From: CAIMUS01 sp963708455
GTDB taxonomy: Bacteria; Pseudomonadota; Gammaproteobacteria; Competibacterales; Competibacteraceae
DNA: 64,000 nucleotides
Reading direction: 5' to 3'
Assembly: GCA_963708455.1 (NCBI GenBank)
Contig: CAVPSQ010000005.1
Coordinates: 558,001-622,000, forward strand
Shown here: positions 29,142 through 39,820 of the stretch, one piece after another
Numbering within the stretch: position 1 is the first letter of the stretch
Layout: each line of letters starts with the position of its first letter
Notes under the pieces: model-generated
What the model was told of the DNA's origin: nothing
Seen by the model: the letters and a program-made list of their open reading frames with translations, nothing else
Database searches by the model: none
Translations under genes and position numbers: made by a program

Positions 29142-31899
29142 GTGTTCGCCTGGTGGGGTCGAACCGTATATCGGTACCGATACATCGTCATCGGTCTCAT
29201 GGTCGCGCTGTGTGTCGGCGGCGGCATCTACGGCATCGACCTGGGCAAGCACGTGACCCAGAGCGGGTTCTACGACGAGGGCAGCCAGTCGGTGCGCGCC
29301 TCCCTGCTCGCCGACGGCGCCTACGGACGGGATCGCACCAGCCACATCGTGGCCATCCTGACTCCGCCCGACGACAAAAAGGTCGACGACCCGCAGTGGT
29401 CGAAAGAGATGGTCGACGAGCTGGACGCGTTCGCCAAGAAGCATGAGGACAAGGTGGCCGGCTGGGCGGGTTGGTTACGCGCGCCCGACAGCACCGACGC
29501 CACGGTTGCGCAGATGAAGACCCAGGACATGCGAAAGACGTTCGTCAGCATCCCGCTCAAAGGTGATGGCGACGACGAGATCCTGAAGAACTACCAGGCC
29601 GTGGCGCCCGATTTGAAGACGATCAACAACGGCGATATCAAACTGGGCGGCCTCAACCCGTTGGCCAACGAGCTCACCGGAACGATCGGCGTCGACCAGC
29701 AACGCGCCGAGGTGGCGGCCATCCCACTGGTGGCGGTGCTGTTGTTCTTCGTCTTCGGCGGTGTGGTGGCGGCCAGCCTCCCCGCCATCATCGGCGGCCT
29801 CTCCATTCTCGGGGCGCTGGGCATCATGCGCCTCGTCGCCGACTACGCGCCCGTGCACTTCTTCGCCCAGCCCGTCGTCACGCTGATCGGTCTCGGTATC
29901 GCGATCGACTACGGGCTGTTCATCGTCAGCCGATTCCGAGAAGAGCTCGCCGAGGGCTACGACACCGAGGTGGCCGTGCGGCGCACCGTGATGACGGCCG
30001 GGCGAACCGTGGTGTTCTCCGCGGTGATCATCGTGGCGTCGTCACTGCCACTGCTGCTGTTCCCGCAGGGATTCCTCAAGTCGATCACCTACGCGATCAT
30101 CGCCTCGGTCATGCTGGCCGCGATTCTGTCGATCACCGTGCTCGCCGCCAGCCTGGCCATCCTGGGCCCGAACGTCGACGCGCTCGGGGTGCGCACTCTG
30201 CTGCGGGTGCCGTTCCTGCGCAACTGGTCGGTATCGCGAACGATCATCGAGTGGCTGGCGGAGAAGACTCAGAAGACCAAGACCCGTGAGGAAGTCGAGA
30301 ACGGCTTCTGGGGCAAGTTGGTCAACCGGGTGATGAAGCGGCCCATCATGTTCGCCGCCCCGATCGTCATCCTGATGATCCTGATGATCATTCCGCTGGG
30401 CAAGTTGGCCCTCGGCGGTATCAGCGAGAAGTATCTGCCGCCCGACAACCAGGTTCGGCTGGCGCAGGAGGAGTTCGACCGGACCTTCCCGGGGTTTCGC
30501 ACTGAGCCGCTGACATTGGTGATCAAGGGCGACGAGGGACAGCCGGTCACCGATCAGCAGGTCGCCGAGATTCGCAGCAAGGCCATGGCGATCAGCGGCT
30601 TCACCGATCCGGATAACAACCCCGACGCGATGTGGAAACCGCGGCCCGGGGTATCCAACGATCCATCGGTGCGGGTGATCCAGAACGGTTTGGTCAACCG
30701 CAACGATGCGGCCAAGAAGATCAACGAATTACGGGATATCTCCCCGCCCAGGGGTCTGTCGATCTATGTGGGCGGCACACCGGCATTGGAGCAGGACAGC
30801 ATCCACAGTCTGTACGCCAAGCTGCCACTGATGGTGCTGCTGCTGATCACCACGACGACGATCCTGATGTTCCTGGCGTTCGGCTCACTGGTGCTTCCGA
30901 TCAAGGCGGCCCTGATGAGCGCGCTGACGCTCGGATCGACCATGGGCATTCTGACGTGGATGTTCGTCGAGGGCCACGGTTCAGGGGTGATGAACTACAC
31001 CCCGCAGCCGCTGATGGCCCCGATGATCGGGTTGATCATCGCGGTGATCTACGGCTTGTCCACCGACTACGAAGTGTTCCTGGTGTCCCGCATGGTGGAG
31101 GCCCGAGACCGGGGCATGTCCACCACCGAGTCGATCCGGATCGGAACCGCCACCACCGGCCGCCTGATCACCGCCGCCGCACTGGTGCTGGCCGTGGTTG
31201 CCGGCGCCTTCGTGTTCTCCGATCTGGTGATGATGAAGTATCTGGCGTTCGGTCTGCTGATCGCCTTGCTGCTGGATGCCACGATCGTGCGAATGTTCCT
31301 GGTGCCGGCGATCATGAAGATGCTCGGCGACGACTGCTGGTGGGCGCCGAAATGGATGAAGCGGCTGCAGATCAAGATCGGTCTCGGCGAGACCACACTG
31401 CCCGATGAGCGCAAGCGGCCCGGTTTTCCCGAACCCGAGAAAGCACTTGTCGGTGCCGCCCCGGCGGTCTCCGCAGCCGCGAACACACCACGGCATCGGG
31501 TGGTCACCGCCGCCGCCCCGGCGCCCGAACCGGTCAGCGATGCACCGACAACGAAATTCGCGGTCACCAAGACAGCGGACGACCGGGACATCGGTTCGTG
31601 GCTGGGCGAGCTGCGTGGCAAGAAACGTCATTCGGTTCCCGGTGGTGTGGCCTCCGACGAACCGACGCATGAGATCGCCAATGCCCCGGCCACCGAGCCG
31701 GCCACGACCGCGATTCCGACCCAGACCCGCGCCGTGCCCGAGGCCCAGCCGATCTCGTCCGAGGAGACCAGAGCCATCCCGGTGAGCAGACCGGAGTCCG
31801 GGGACACCGACACCGCCACTGAGCAACTCAACGCGCGCGCCAAGATCGGGCGGCGGGCTCAGCGCCGCGGACTTACTGCGTCGAGAAGGCCGGCTCTAG
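29142..31899 (+). CDS. mmpL3: Trehalose monomycolate exporter MmpL3, 3'-end frameshift
   Basis: An RND-superfamily inner-membrane flippase that moves trehalose monomycolate to the periplasm using the proton gradient. It begins MFAWWGRTVYRYRY at GTG 29142 with an AGGAG site. The two Asp-Tyr relay pairs are seen in GIAIDYGLFIVSRF (Asp about 256) and YGLSTDYEVFLVSRM (Asp about 642). Two large periplasmic loops and a long acidic/proline-rich cytoplasmic tail follow. One extra base near 31850 throws the frame off; the corrected end is GGLSAADLLRREGRL with TAG at 31897-31899, total 918 residues. The stop shares a CTAG with the convergent AI-2E gene. The gene is essential in mycobacteria, so the break is almost certainly an error. 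Confidence 0.93.
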
Positions 31900-33035
31900 A
31901 GGCGGTTCTCGATCGCCGGTTCATCGGGCTGCGCGTGCATGACGACGCTGCCTTCGCCGGCCTCCAGATGTGCCGCCTCGGCAGCGGGATCCGGTGCCGC
32001 CAGCACCCGCACGGCGCTGTTGAGGAAAGCCACCAGGGGCACGGCTAGGAGCGCACCGATGATGCCCGCAAGCACCGCGCCGGTGGAGATGGCGAGCACG
32101 ATCGCCAGTGGATGGATCGACACCGCACGACCCATTACCAACGGCTGGAGTACGTGGGCCTCCAACTGCTGGACCGCGATGATCAGGCCGAGGGCGATCA
32201 GCGCGTAAATGAAGCCCTTGGCCAACAGCGCCACAATGACGGCGAGAAACCCGGTGAGCACCGCCCCGACCAAGGGAATGAACGCGCCGAGAAACACCAG
32301 CGAGGCCAGGGGCAACGCCAGTGGAACGCCGATGATCGCCAGTCCGGCACCGATCCCGACCGCGTCGACGAGTGCCACCAGGAATGTCGCCCGCACATAA
32401 CCGATCAGGGAACCGAACCCGGCCCGGCCCGCGTCGCGCACCCGGTTACGGGTATGCGCGGGAACGATTTTCGTCAGGAAGTCGTAGATGTTGCGGCCGC
32501 CGTACAACAGGAAGATGAGGGTGAACAGCATCAGCAACGCGCCGGCGATGATCTCGGTGAGCGTCGCGGCGGTGGACAGAGCGCCGGTCGTCAGCCGTTC
32601 CTGGTTGTCCCGCAATGCCGCGATGGCGGTATCACCGGCGTTGTCGATCTGCTCCCGGCTCAAGTGCAGCGGACCGTCGATGAGCCAGCGGGTGGCGTTA
32701 TCGATACTTCGAGTGACCTGCTCCACAAGGTCGGGCAATCCTGAAATAAACTGACTGACAACGAAAGTCATGATGCCGCCGAATACGGAGAGCCCACCCA
32801 GCAGCACCAGTGCCACCGCTCCGCCGCGTGGCATCCCCCACAGATCCAGGCGGTCGACCGCGGGCAACAGCAACGCGGTCAAAATGACGGCCAGCGCCAC
32901 CGGAACCACGATCACCTGGAGCCGCCACATCAGCCACAGCAGCGCCGCCACCGCCGCGAGGATGACCAGCAGCCGCCACGACCATGCGGCCGCCTTGCGC
33001 ACGAAAGGATCAACCGCGTCGTCATCGGCCGGCAT
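31896..33035 (-). CDS. AI-2E family transporter (Rv0205 type)
   Basis: An intact 379-residue integral membrane protein of the AI-2E/YdiK-PerM family. It has about seven or eight hydrophobic helices: SWRLLVILAAVAALLWLMW and VVPVALAVILTALLLPAVD at the start, the long helix pair LTEIIAGALLMLFTLIFLLY in the middle, and ALIALGLIIAVQQLEAHVLQ and the PLVMG motif characteristic of the family near the end. The substrate in mycobacteria is unknown. It converges on mmpL3 and starts 33 bases from the divergent YbhN-type gene. Confidence 0.85.
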   Translation of the reverse strand: MPADDDAVDPFVRKAAAWSWRLLVILAAVAALLWLMWRLQVIVVPVALAVILTALLLPAVDRLDLWGMPRGGAVALVLLGGLSVFGGIMTFVVSQFISGLPDLVEQVTRSIDNATRWLIDGPLHLSREQIDNAGDTAIAALRDNQERLTTGALSTAATLTEIIAGALLMLFTLIFLLYGGRNIYDFLTKIVPAHTRNRVRDAGRAGFGSLIGYVRATFLVALVDAVGIGAGLAIIGVPLALPLASLVFLGAFIPLVGAVLTGFLAVIVALLAKGFIYALIALGLIIAVQQLEAHVLQPLVMGRAVSIHPLAIVLAISTGAVLAGIIGALLAVPLVAFLNSAVRVLAAPDPAAEAAHLEAGEGSVVMHAQPDEPAIENRL

Positions 33036-33067
33036 GGCGCCAGCCTAGCCCGGCTACGCTGAAATAC

Positions 33068-34212
33068 GTGGCCCACGACGCGACGGTCGACTCCGCCCGC
33101 GGGGGAAACGACAGCCCCAGATCCCGGGGGAAGTACTGGTGGGTGCGCTGGGCCGTGCTCGGTGTCGCACTGATCGTGCTTGTGGTGGAGGCCATCCTGG
33201 TGTGGGACCAGCTGGCCAAGGCATGGTTGAGCCTGGTCTCGGCGAACCCCTGGTGGGTGCTCGCGGCAGTCGCCGCCGCGATGGCCTCGATGCATAGCTT
33301 CGCCCAGATTCAACGAACGCTGTTGCGCTCCGCCGGTGTGACCGTTCATCAATGGCGATCCGAAGCGGCGTTCTACGCCGGCAATGCCTTGAGTACTACC
33401 TTGCCCGGCGGCCCGGTGCTCTCGGCGACCTTTGTTTATCGGCAGCAACGGCTCTGGGGCGCCTCCCCGGTGGTGGCGTCCTGGCAGTTGGTGATGTCAG
33501 GTGCGTTGCAAGTGGTAGGACTGGCCCTGCTGGGTCTCGGTGGCGCATTCCTGTTGGGCGCCAAGGACAATCCGTTCTCGCTGCTGTTCACCCTCGGCGG
33601 TTTCATCGCGCTGCTGCTGCTCGCCCAGGCGGTGGCGACCCGCCCTGAACTGATCGACGGAATCGGCGTCACGGTTCTGGGCTGGGTTAACTCCGTGCGC
33701 GGCAAGCCGGCCGAGACCGGAGTGCACCGGTGGCGCGAAACGCTCACCCAACTGGAATCGGTGAGCCTGAGCCGTCGCGAGCTCGGGGAGGCCTTCAGCT
33801 GGTCACTGTTCAACTGGATCGCCGACGTCGCCTGTCTGGCTTTCGCTGCTTACGCCGCGGGCGGACATCCCTCACTGGCGGGTCTGACCGTCGCTTACGC
33901 GGCTGCCCGGGCAATGGGCGCGATCCCGCTGATGCCGGGCGGGCTGCTTGTTGTGGAGGCGATCCTGGTGCCCGGCCTGGTGTCCAGCGGGATGGCCCTA
34001 CCGGACGCGATCTCGGCGATGCTGATCTACCGGCTGGTCAGCTGGATCTTCATTTCCGCGATCGGCTGGGTGGTGTTCTTCTTCATGTTCCGCACCGAAG
34101 GGGCACTGGACCCCGAGGTGGTGGTGGACGAATTGGCCGCCCAGGAGATGGCCGCCCACCGACGGACCCGCCCCCGGCGGACCCCACACCCGATGCCGAT
34201 GGACGCCCGTGA
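33068..34212 (+). CDS. YbhN/lysylphosphatidylglycerol-synthase-TM family membrane protein (Rv0204c type)
   Basis: A polytopic membrane protein of the UPF0104/YbhN family, related to the flippase part of MprF. FAQIQRTLLRSAGVTVHQW, YAGNALSTTLPGGPVLSATF and AIPLMPGGLLVVEAILVPG are the conserved loops, among about eight helices. The start is GTG 33068, preceded by TACGCT (33055-33060), so a leaderless mRNA is possible. The open frame continues to 34483, but a one-base change in the C-rich stretch near 34170 would place TGA at 34210-34212, which overlaps the next GTG exactly as GTGA. This end is preferred. It may move lipids; that is an inference. Confidence 0.75.
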
Positions 34213-34598
34213 AATACCCCCGCTCATCCCCCGGGCAGACATCCGCGGCGCTGTCCGCGCTGGCCGCCGACCTGGCCTGCGTCGTGCTGTTCGCCACCGT
34301 GGGGCGCCGCAACCATGCGGAGGGTGTGAGCCTGGCGGGCGTCGCCGAGACGGCGTGGCCGTTCCTCGTCGGGACCGTGGTCGGCTGGCTGATCTGCCGC
34401 GGCTGGCGTCGGCCCACCGCGGTCGTGCCCACCGGCCTCACCGTGTGGCTATGCACCGTTGCGGTGGGAATGTTGTTGCGTAAAGCCACATCCGAGGGAA
34501 CCGCGGTGAGCTTCATCGTGGTGGCCACCTTGTTCGTGGCAGCGGTACTGCTCGGTTGGCGGGCCGTCCTGATCGTGGCGGCCCGGCGCTCCCGCTAG
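34209..34598 (+). CDS. DUF3054 family membrane protein
   Basis: A 129-residue protein with four hydrophobic helices. The first half reads LAADLACVVLFATVGRRNH, the family pattern of an acidic residue in helix 1 followed by GR.NH. FLVGTVVGWLICRGWRRP and an end rich in Val/Ala/Leu follow. GTG 34209 overlaps the stop of the YbhN gene. The function of DUF3054 is not known. It converges on the hemophore gene with 10 bases between stops. Confidence 0.75.
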   Translation: MKYPRSSPGQTSAALSALAADLACVVLFATVGRRNHAEGVSLAGVAETAWPFLVGTVVGWLICRGWRRPTAVVPTGLTVWLCTVAVGMLLRKATSEGTAVSFIVVATLFVAAVLLGWRAVLIVAARRSR

Positions 34599-34608
34599 AT
34601 GTACTCGG

Positions 34609-34980
34609 CTAGGGCGAGGGAACGTCGAGGTCGTCAGACTCCCCGCAGCGGGCCTTCAGGTCCACCAGTGGCTGACGGATACCCGCCAACTCTGCCCGCA
34701 CCGTGGGGTTGGCGTCGAGGTACTGCTGCACCGATGCGCGCAGGGTGTCGCGGGGCGTGCCCTCAAGTCCGGTGAAGAAGTCATTCACATCCGGGTTGGT
34801 GAACAGGTAGACCGAGGTCGCGGCGGAGACGCCCGCGGCGACTCCGGCCAGATCCGCGGCGGTGCAGTTCGGTGGTGCGGCGAGCGCTGACGGGGCCATG
34901 CCGATGAGGAACGCGCCGGCGACAACTCCGGCGCCGATTGCGCCACTGATCGCGCGGCCGGTCTGACGGACAGTCACCAT
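34609..34980 (-). CDS. Secreted heme-binding hemophore (Rv0203 type)
   Basis: A 123-residue exported protein. The signal peptide (ISGAIGAGVVAGAFLIGMAP) ends at SALA|APP. The mature part has CTAADLAGVAAGVSAATSVY and DVNDFFTGLEGTPRD, helical sequence with two Cys (CTAAD and ARCGESD), as in the mycobacterial hemophore family. Rv0203 binds heme outside the cell and hands it to MmpL3/MmpL11 domains. The divergent neighbour here is mmpL11, as in M. tuberculosis, which supports a heme-uptake role. Confidence 0.85.
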   Translation of the reverse strand: MVTVRQTGRAISGAIGAGVVAGAFLIGMAPSALAAPPNCTAADLAGVAAGVSAATSVYLFTNPDVNDFFTGLEGTPRDTLRASVQQYLDANPTVRAELAGIRQPLVDLKARCGESDDLDVPSP

Positions 34981-35190
34981 GCTCGGACTCCTTCACTTTG
35001 ACGTTGGCCTCATCGTAAGGCAGAGCGGCTGCTCAGTGCCGTTGCGGTGGCGGTGACACCGTCGTGTGGCGTGCGCTCGGATCCGGGTCTGGGCACAATG
35101 ATCTCGGCACAGTTAACGGCAAGGGTGCTGCGGTAGGCTCGCACCCACGCAATTCGGTGCAATGCGGGGAGAAACGCCATCCAGCAGTTC

Positions 35191-38043
35191 ATGATGCGCC
35201 TGAGCGGCACGCTGCGCAGACACCGTTGGCTGGTTTTCGCCTGCTGGCTGTTGGCGGTGCTGCCGTCGATCTTTCTTGCGATGACGCAGTCGGACCAGCT
35301 GACCGGTGGCGGGTTCGACGTGGCCGACTCGCAGTCGCTGCACGTCCAGAACCAACTCGAAGAGCAGTATGCCGAGCAGGGCGCCTCGCCATTGGCTCTG
35401 GTCGCCGCGCCGCGGGCCGATGCGAGTTACGACGATATGGCCGCCGCCGTGGCCCAGCTCGAAGAAGCCGCGCGTCAGGTTTCCAGCGTTGAACTGGTGG
35501 CCGACGCCCGAACAGCCGGCGCCGGCGCCGGACCGCCCCTACGTGGTGTCGCTGCGGTTGGGTTTTGACAACTCCGGCGCAGTCGATGTGGCCCGGCAGT
35601 TACGGGCGAAAATCGGTGTCAAGGGCAACCAACCCGGTGCCATCGACAACGGCCGGGTCCGGCTCTACGTGATCGGTCAGGGTGCGCTCGGGGCGGCCGC
35701 GCAGTCCACCACCAAGCACGATATCGCCGCCGCCGAACGCTGGAATCTCCCGATCGTCCTGATGGTGCTCGTTGCGGTGTTCGGCTCACTGGCCGCGGCC
35801 GCGATCCCCCTGGCGTTTGGCATCTGCACCGTCGTCGTCAGCATGGGTGTGGTCTATCTGCTGTCCACGGTGACCACGATGTCGGTATTCGTCACCTCCA
35901 CGGTGTCGATGTTCGGTATCGCGCTGGCGATCGATTACTCGCTGTTCATCCTGATGCGTTTCCGCGAGGAATTACGCGCCGGACGCGACCCCGATCAGGC
36001 CACCGATGCCGCCATGGCGACATCGGGTCTGGCGGTGGTGCTCTCGGGGCTGACCGTGATTGCGTCGCTCACCGGCATCTACCTGATCGATACCCCGGTA
36101 CTGCGGTCCATGGCCACCGGAGCGATCCTCGCGGTCGCGGTGGCGGTGCTGACCTCGACCACCCTGACTCCCGCGGTGCTGGCCACCTTCGGGCGGGCGG
36201 CGGCCAGGCGGTCACCACTGCTGCACTGGTCGCGCCGGCCGGAGGCGACCCAGTCTCGATTCTGGACCCGGTGGGTGGGTGCGGTGATGCGCCGGCCCTG
36301 GGCTTCGGCTCTTTCAGCCGCGGCTTTTCTGCTGATGATGGCCGCGCCTGCGTTTTCGATGACGCTCGGCAACAGCATGCAGCGGCAGTTTCCGTCGTCA
36401 CATGAGATCCGCGGCGGCGTGGCCGCCGCCGCCGAAGCACTCGGTCCCGGGGCGCTTGGCCCGGTTCGGATCCTGGTCACATTCCCCGGCGGTAACGCCT
36501 CCAACCCGGACAACACCGCAACCCTCGACGCCATCGCCGCGAAGATCACCGAGGCGCCCAATATCGTCTCGGTGGCTCCGCCGGTATTCGCCGACGACAA
36601 CAGCAGCGCATTGATCTCGACCGTATTGTCGGTCGATCCCGAGGATCTGGCCGCCCGCGACAGTGTCGACTGGATGCGGGAGCAACTGCCGGCGGCGGCC
36701 GGTGCCACCCGCATCGACGTGGGCGGCCCCACCGCACTGATCAAGGATTTCGACGACCGGGTGGCGGATACGAAACTGTTGGTGTTCGGCTTCGTCTCGT
36801 TGATCGCCTTCGTGATGCTGCTCATCTCCATCCGATCGTTGTTCCTGGCACTCAAGGGCGTTCTGATGACGGTCCTCTCCGTCGCTGCGGCCTACGGCAG
36901 CCTCGTGGCGGTATTCCAGTGGGGATGGCTGGCCGACATCGGATTTGAACCGATCGCATCCATCGACAGCACCATCCCGCCGCTGGTCCTGGCCATGACA
37001 TTCGGTTTGTCGATGGACTATGAGATCTTCCTGCTCACCCGGATCCGGGAGCGCTACCTGCAGTCGGGCGACACCCGCGACGCCGTCGCCTACGGGGTGG
37101 CCACCAGCGCCCGCACCATCACCAGTGCGGCGCTCATCATGATCGCGGTGTTCATCGGCTTCGCCTTCGCGGGCATGCCACTGGTCGCTCAACTCGGCGT
37201 CGCGTGCGCGGTGGCGATCGCCGTCGACGCCACCGTGGTCCGGCTGATTCTGGTGCCGTCGCTGATGGCGATGTTCGACCAGTGGAACTGGTGGCTGCCT
37301 CGCTGGCTCGACCGGATCCTGCCGTCGGTCGACTTCGAAAAACCCTTGCCCAAGGTCGATCTCGGTGATCTGGTGGTCATCCCCGACGAAATCTCCACCA
37401 GCGCCCCGCCGGCCGCCGACCTGCGCATGGTGGTGAAGAGTGCGGCCCGGCTCAAAGAACTCGCCCCCGATGCCGTCAGTGTGGCCGACCCACTGGCCTT
37501 CAGCGGCTGCGGGCCCCCGGTGCGGGACCGCCGGCTCGCGCGGTCATCGCGCGGCCCCAGGTCGGCAACGCTGCGGCCGGTGCACCCGGTGACGATGTGG
37601 CGGGGCCGGCTCGCCGTCGCGCTCGACGCCCTGGAAACCGAGGCCGACGTCGAGCGCCGAAGTCCGGTCGAGACCACCAACGTCCAGCTGCCCACCGGTG
37701 ACCGCCTGCAGATCCCGACCGGAGCGGAGACCCTGCGGCTGAAGGGTTTCCTGGTGCTGTGCCGGAACAGCCGCTCGGACTACGCCGAACTCGCCGACCT
37801 GGTCGACTGCATGAGCATCGGCAACGCGGCACTGGTTCTGGCCGGGATCGACGGGTACTACAGTTCTGGAAGACCACACCCGCTGTGGATCGCGACCCAG
37901 TTGGTCCGCCGACTGGCTGATCCGATCCCCACCGAGGCGGCCGACGACAACGCTGGTCAGCCCCGGATGCGGCGTCGGAGTGGGACGATGTCCGAACGCG
38001 GTGCCTGTCGCTCGCGGTGGCGATCCTGGAGGAGGCGAGCTGA
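35191..38043 (+). CDS. mmpL11: RND transporter MmpL11, frameshifted
   Basis: An inner-membrane MmpL protein implicated in lipid export and heme handling. It starts MMRLSGTLRRHRWLVFACWL at ATG 35191. A slip near 35535 separates the first 115 residues from RPYVVSLRLGFDNSGAVDVA. The Asp-Tyr relay pairs are in GIALAIDYSLFILMRF and FGLSMDYEIFLLTRIRERYL. A soluble tail follows, with DRLQIPTGAETLRLKGFLVL. A last slip near 37965 leads to DAASEWDDVRTRCLSLAVAI and the TGA at 38041-38043; the false frame runs on to 38278. The span is 951 codons including the stop, with net zero indel. A TAGGCT -10-like box lies at 35134-35139. Confidence 0.87.
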
Positions 38044-38045
38044 CG

Positions 38046-38496
38046 TTGGCCATCGACGACAGACCCGTCGAGTTCTGGCCCACGGCATCGATCCGCTCAG
38101 CGCTCGAGACCGGGGACATCACCATCTGGCAGCGCATCGTCGTCGCGATCAAACGCGACCCGTACGGACGGACCGCGCGCCAGGTCGAAGAGGTGCTGGA
38201 AACTGCTGCGCCCCAGGGAATTTCCAAGGCCCTCAACGAAGTCCTGGTGCGCGCCCGCTCCCATCTGGAAGCCAATGAACGTGCCGAGGCTGCCCGCCAC
38301 GTTCAATTACTCCTGGAGCGTTCCGGCCTCGGCGAGCAGGAGTTCGCCTCCCGGATCGGCGTGCGCGCGCCACGATCTGGCGTCCTACCTCGCCGCGACG
38401 ACGAGTCCGCCGGCCTCGCTGATGATCCGGATGCGCCGGCTTTCGGATCGGTTCGCCAAGATCCGGTCCCAACAGGACGAAACGCAGGCCGACTGA
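38046..38496 (+). CDS. Small HTH-like protein (Rv0201c type), frameshifted
   Basis: About 149 residues starting at TTG 38046 (LAIDDRPVEFWPTASIRSAL), with GGAGG upstream inside the mmpL11 end. The middle is helical (GRTARQVEEVLETAAPQGIS). The C-terminal part, after a slip near 38365, reads EQEFASRIGV then ARHDLASYLAATTSPPASLM, which looks like an XRE-type helix-turn-helix. It directly follows mmpL11, so the two should be co-transcribed. A DNA-binding role is possible but unproven; the slip falls inside the putative recognition region. Confidence 0.6.
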
Positions 38497-38501
38497 ACGT
38501 C

Positions 38502-39191
38502 TCAGCGGGAACTGATCGGTGCGACGTCGATGACCTTCCAGTCTCCCTGTTGTTTGGACAGCGCCACCCGCAGGGACAGCACCGCGGTACTCGGATCCTG
38601 ACCGGGAACGCTCTGGGTGCCCCGCATCAGCACGGCCACACTGGCCGAGGTTGTTCCGAGCGCCTCCAGTCCCGCTGACAGGGTGCTCGCCTGTGCTGAC
38701 ACATTGCGCTTGACCATATCCGCGGTCGCCGATCCGAACTGGGCCCGGAAGGCCTCGGCGCGTTCGGGCACCATCATCGATGTGGCACGATCCATCGCCG
38801 AGTTCGGATCGGACGGGGCGAAAGTCGCCGTCGCCTCGGCGACCTCAGTGGCGATCCGCACAACCCGCGCAGAGTCGGCATCGAAAGCCCGGTCGGGCAG
38901 CGTCCAGTTGGCATAACCGACCGCCACCGCCGACGCGAGCGTCACAGCGGCGACGCCCACGACTGCCAGCCGAAGTCCGGGCCTGTCGTCATCGGTGCCC
39001 ACCGTGACCGAATCACGCCGGTAGGCAACGATATTGACCAGCATGGCCTCGATGATCAGCAGGCACAGGATCGAACACACCGATACCCACCACAGCGGCC
39101 ATTCGAGCATCACCCCGATGACCAGCAGGGCCGAGATCGCCACCAGCGGGGCAACGATATCGAACGCCAGCACCCTGGCCGGGTTCCTCAT
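38502..39191 (-). CDS. Membrane protein (Rv0200 type)
   Basis: A 229-residue protein, the same length as I recall for Rv0200. It has two N-terminal helices (VLAFDIVAPLVAISALLVIG; VSVCSILCLLIIEAMLVNIV), a third near residue 80 (AVVGVAAVTLASAVAVGYAN) and an extracytoplasmic Mce-associated-like domain ending SLRVALSKQQGDWKVIDVAP. Its start overlaps the upstream Rv0199-type stop (ATGA). The fold resembles the Mce-associated proteins at the other end of the window, so it may be an accessory to a lipid transporter; that is inferred. Confidence 0.75.
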   Translation of the reverse strand: MRNPARVLAFDIVAPLVAISALLVIGVMLEWPLWWVSVCSILCLLIIEAMLVNIVAYRRDSVTVGTDDDRPGLRLAVVGVAAVTLASAVAVGYANWTLPDRAFDADSARVVRIATEVAEATATFAPSDPNSAMDRATSMMVPERAEAFRAQFGSATADMVKRNVSAQASTLSAGLEALGTTSASVAVLMRGTQSVPGQDPSTAVLSLRVALSKQQGDWKVIDVAPISSR

Positions 39192-39784
39192 CGCACCGAC
39201 TCCAACCGGGAGATCCTCGGTGCGCCGTCCACCTCGGAGACGCCCAGCCGCAGATTCCACCGCACCGTGGTGGGTGTGTTGCCGACGTTCTCACTCACCG
39301 ATGTCGCCACCACCAGAACGGTGTCGGTGCGGGTGGCGAATTCCGGTGCCAGACTCGCCGGCGCACCCTGCTGCCGTCCGAGACCACCATCCAGGTCGTG
39401 GTGAACCTTCTCGATCGACACCGACTCCACCTGTCCGGTGGTGCGGGAACGCAACGTCTTGACCACATCCCGGTACGGGGCGATCGAGGCTTCGAAACCG
39501 GAGTTCAGTTCACCGACGGTGCCGTCGCGCAACCGTTGCAGGCTGGCTTCGACGTTCTCGGTGTTCATATTGATCAGCACACCGGTCCACTCGGCGGCAA
39601 CCTGCATCGATCGGGCCTGATAGCTGCGCTCGGCGGCGGCGGCCCGGTGCCCCGACCACATGCCTGCGATCAGCACCGCCGCAGCCACGGCGACCACCGC
39701 CAGGACAGCGGAGGCGATGCCAAAGCCGGAAAACACCCTGGACCGCTCGTCGTCGGGTTCGGTCACCTCGTCCGCGTCGGGCAT
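39188..39784 (-). CDS. Single-pass Mce-associated-like protein (Rv0199 type)
   Basis: A 198-residue protein with one N-terminal helix (IASAVLAVVAVAAAVLIAGM) after an acidic cytoplasmic start (MPDADEVTEPDDERSR). The exported part has NMNTENVEASLQRLRDGTVG and ends RWNLRLGVSEVDGAPRISRL. The pattern of one helix plus an NTF2-like domain is that of the Mce-associated family and of OmamA-type proteins (Rv0199 was described as stabilising Mce transporters, as I recall). ATG 39784 was chosen; ATG 39805 would add seven residues. It is divergent from zmp1. Confidence 0.8.
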   Translation of the reverse strand: MPDADEVTEPDDERSRVFSGFGIASAVLAVVAVAAAVLIAGMWSGHRAAAAERSYQARSMQVAAEWTGVLINMNTENVEASLQRLRDGTVGELNSGFEASIAPYRDVVKTLRSRTTGQVESVSIEKVHHDLDGGLGRQQGAPASLAPEFATRTDTVLVVATSVSENVGNTPTTVRWNLRLGVSEVDGAPRISRLESVR

Positions 39785-39820
39785 GCAGGGCACGCTACCG
39801 CCCATGGTAAGGATGGTGTC

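Noticed and set aside
33730..34212. An independent ORF inside the YbhN gene
   Set aside because: It is Arg/Gly-rich shadow coding; only its last codons are useful, as the likely true end of the YbhN frame.
35306..38278. A 990-residue MmpL11 with a unique C-terminus
   Set aside because: The final segment is the wrong frame over the next gene; the adjacent frame ends EWDDVRTRCLSLAVAI at 38043, directly before the Rv0201c-type start.
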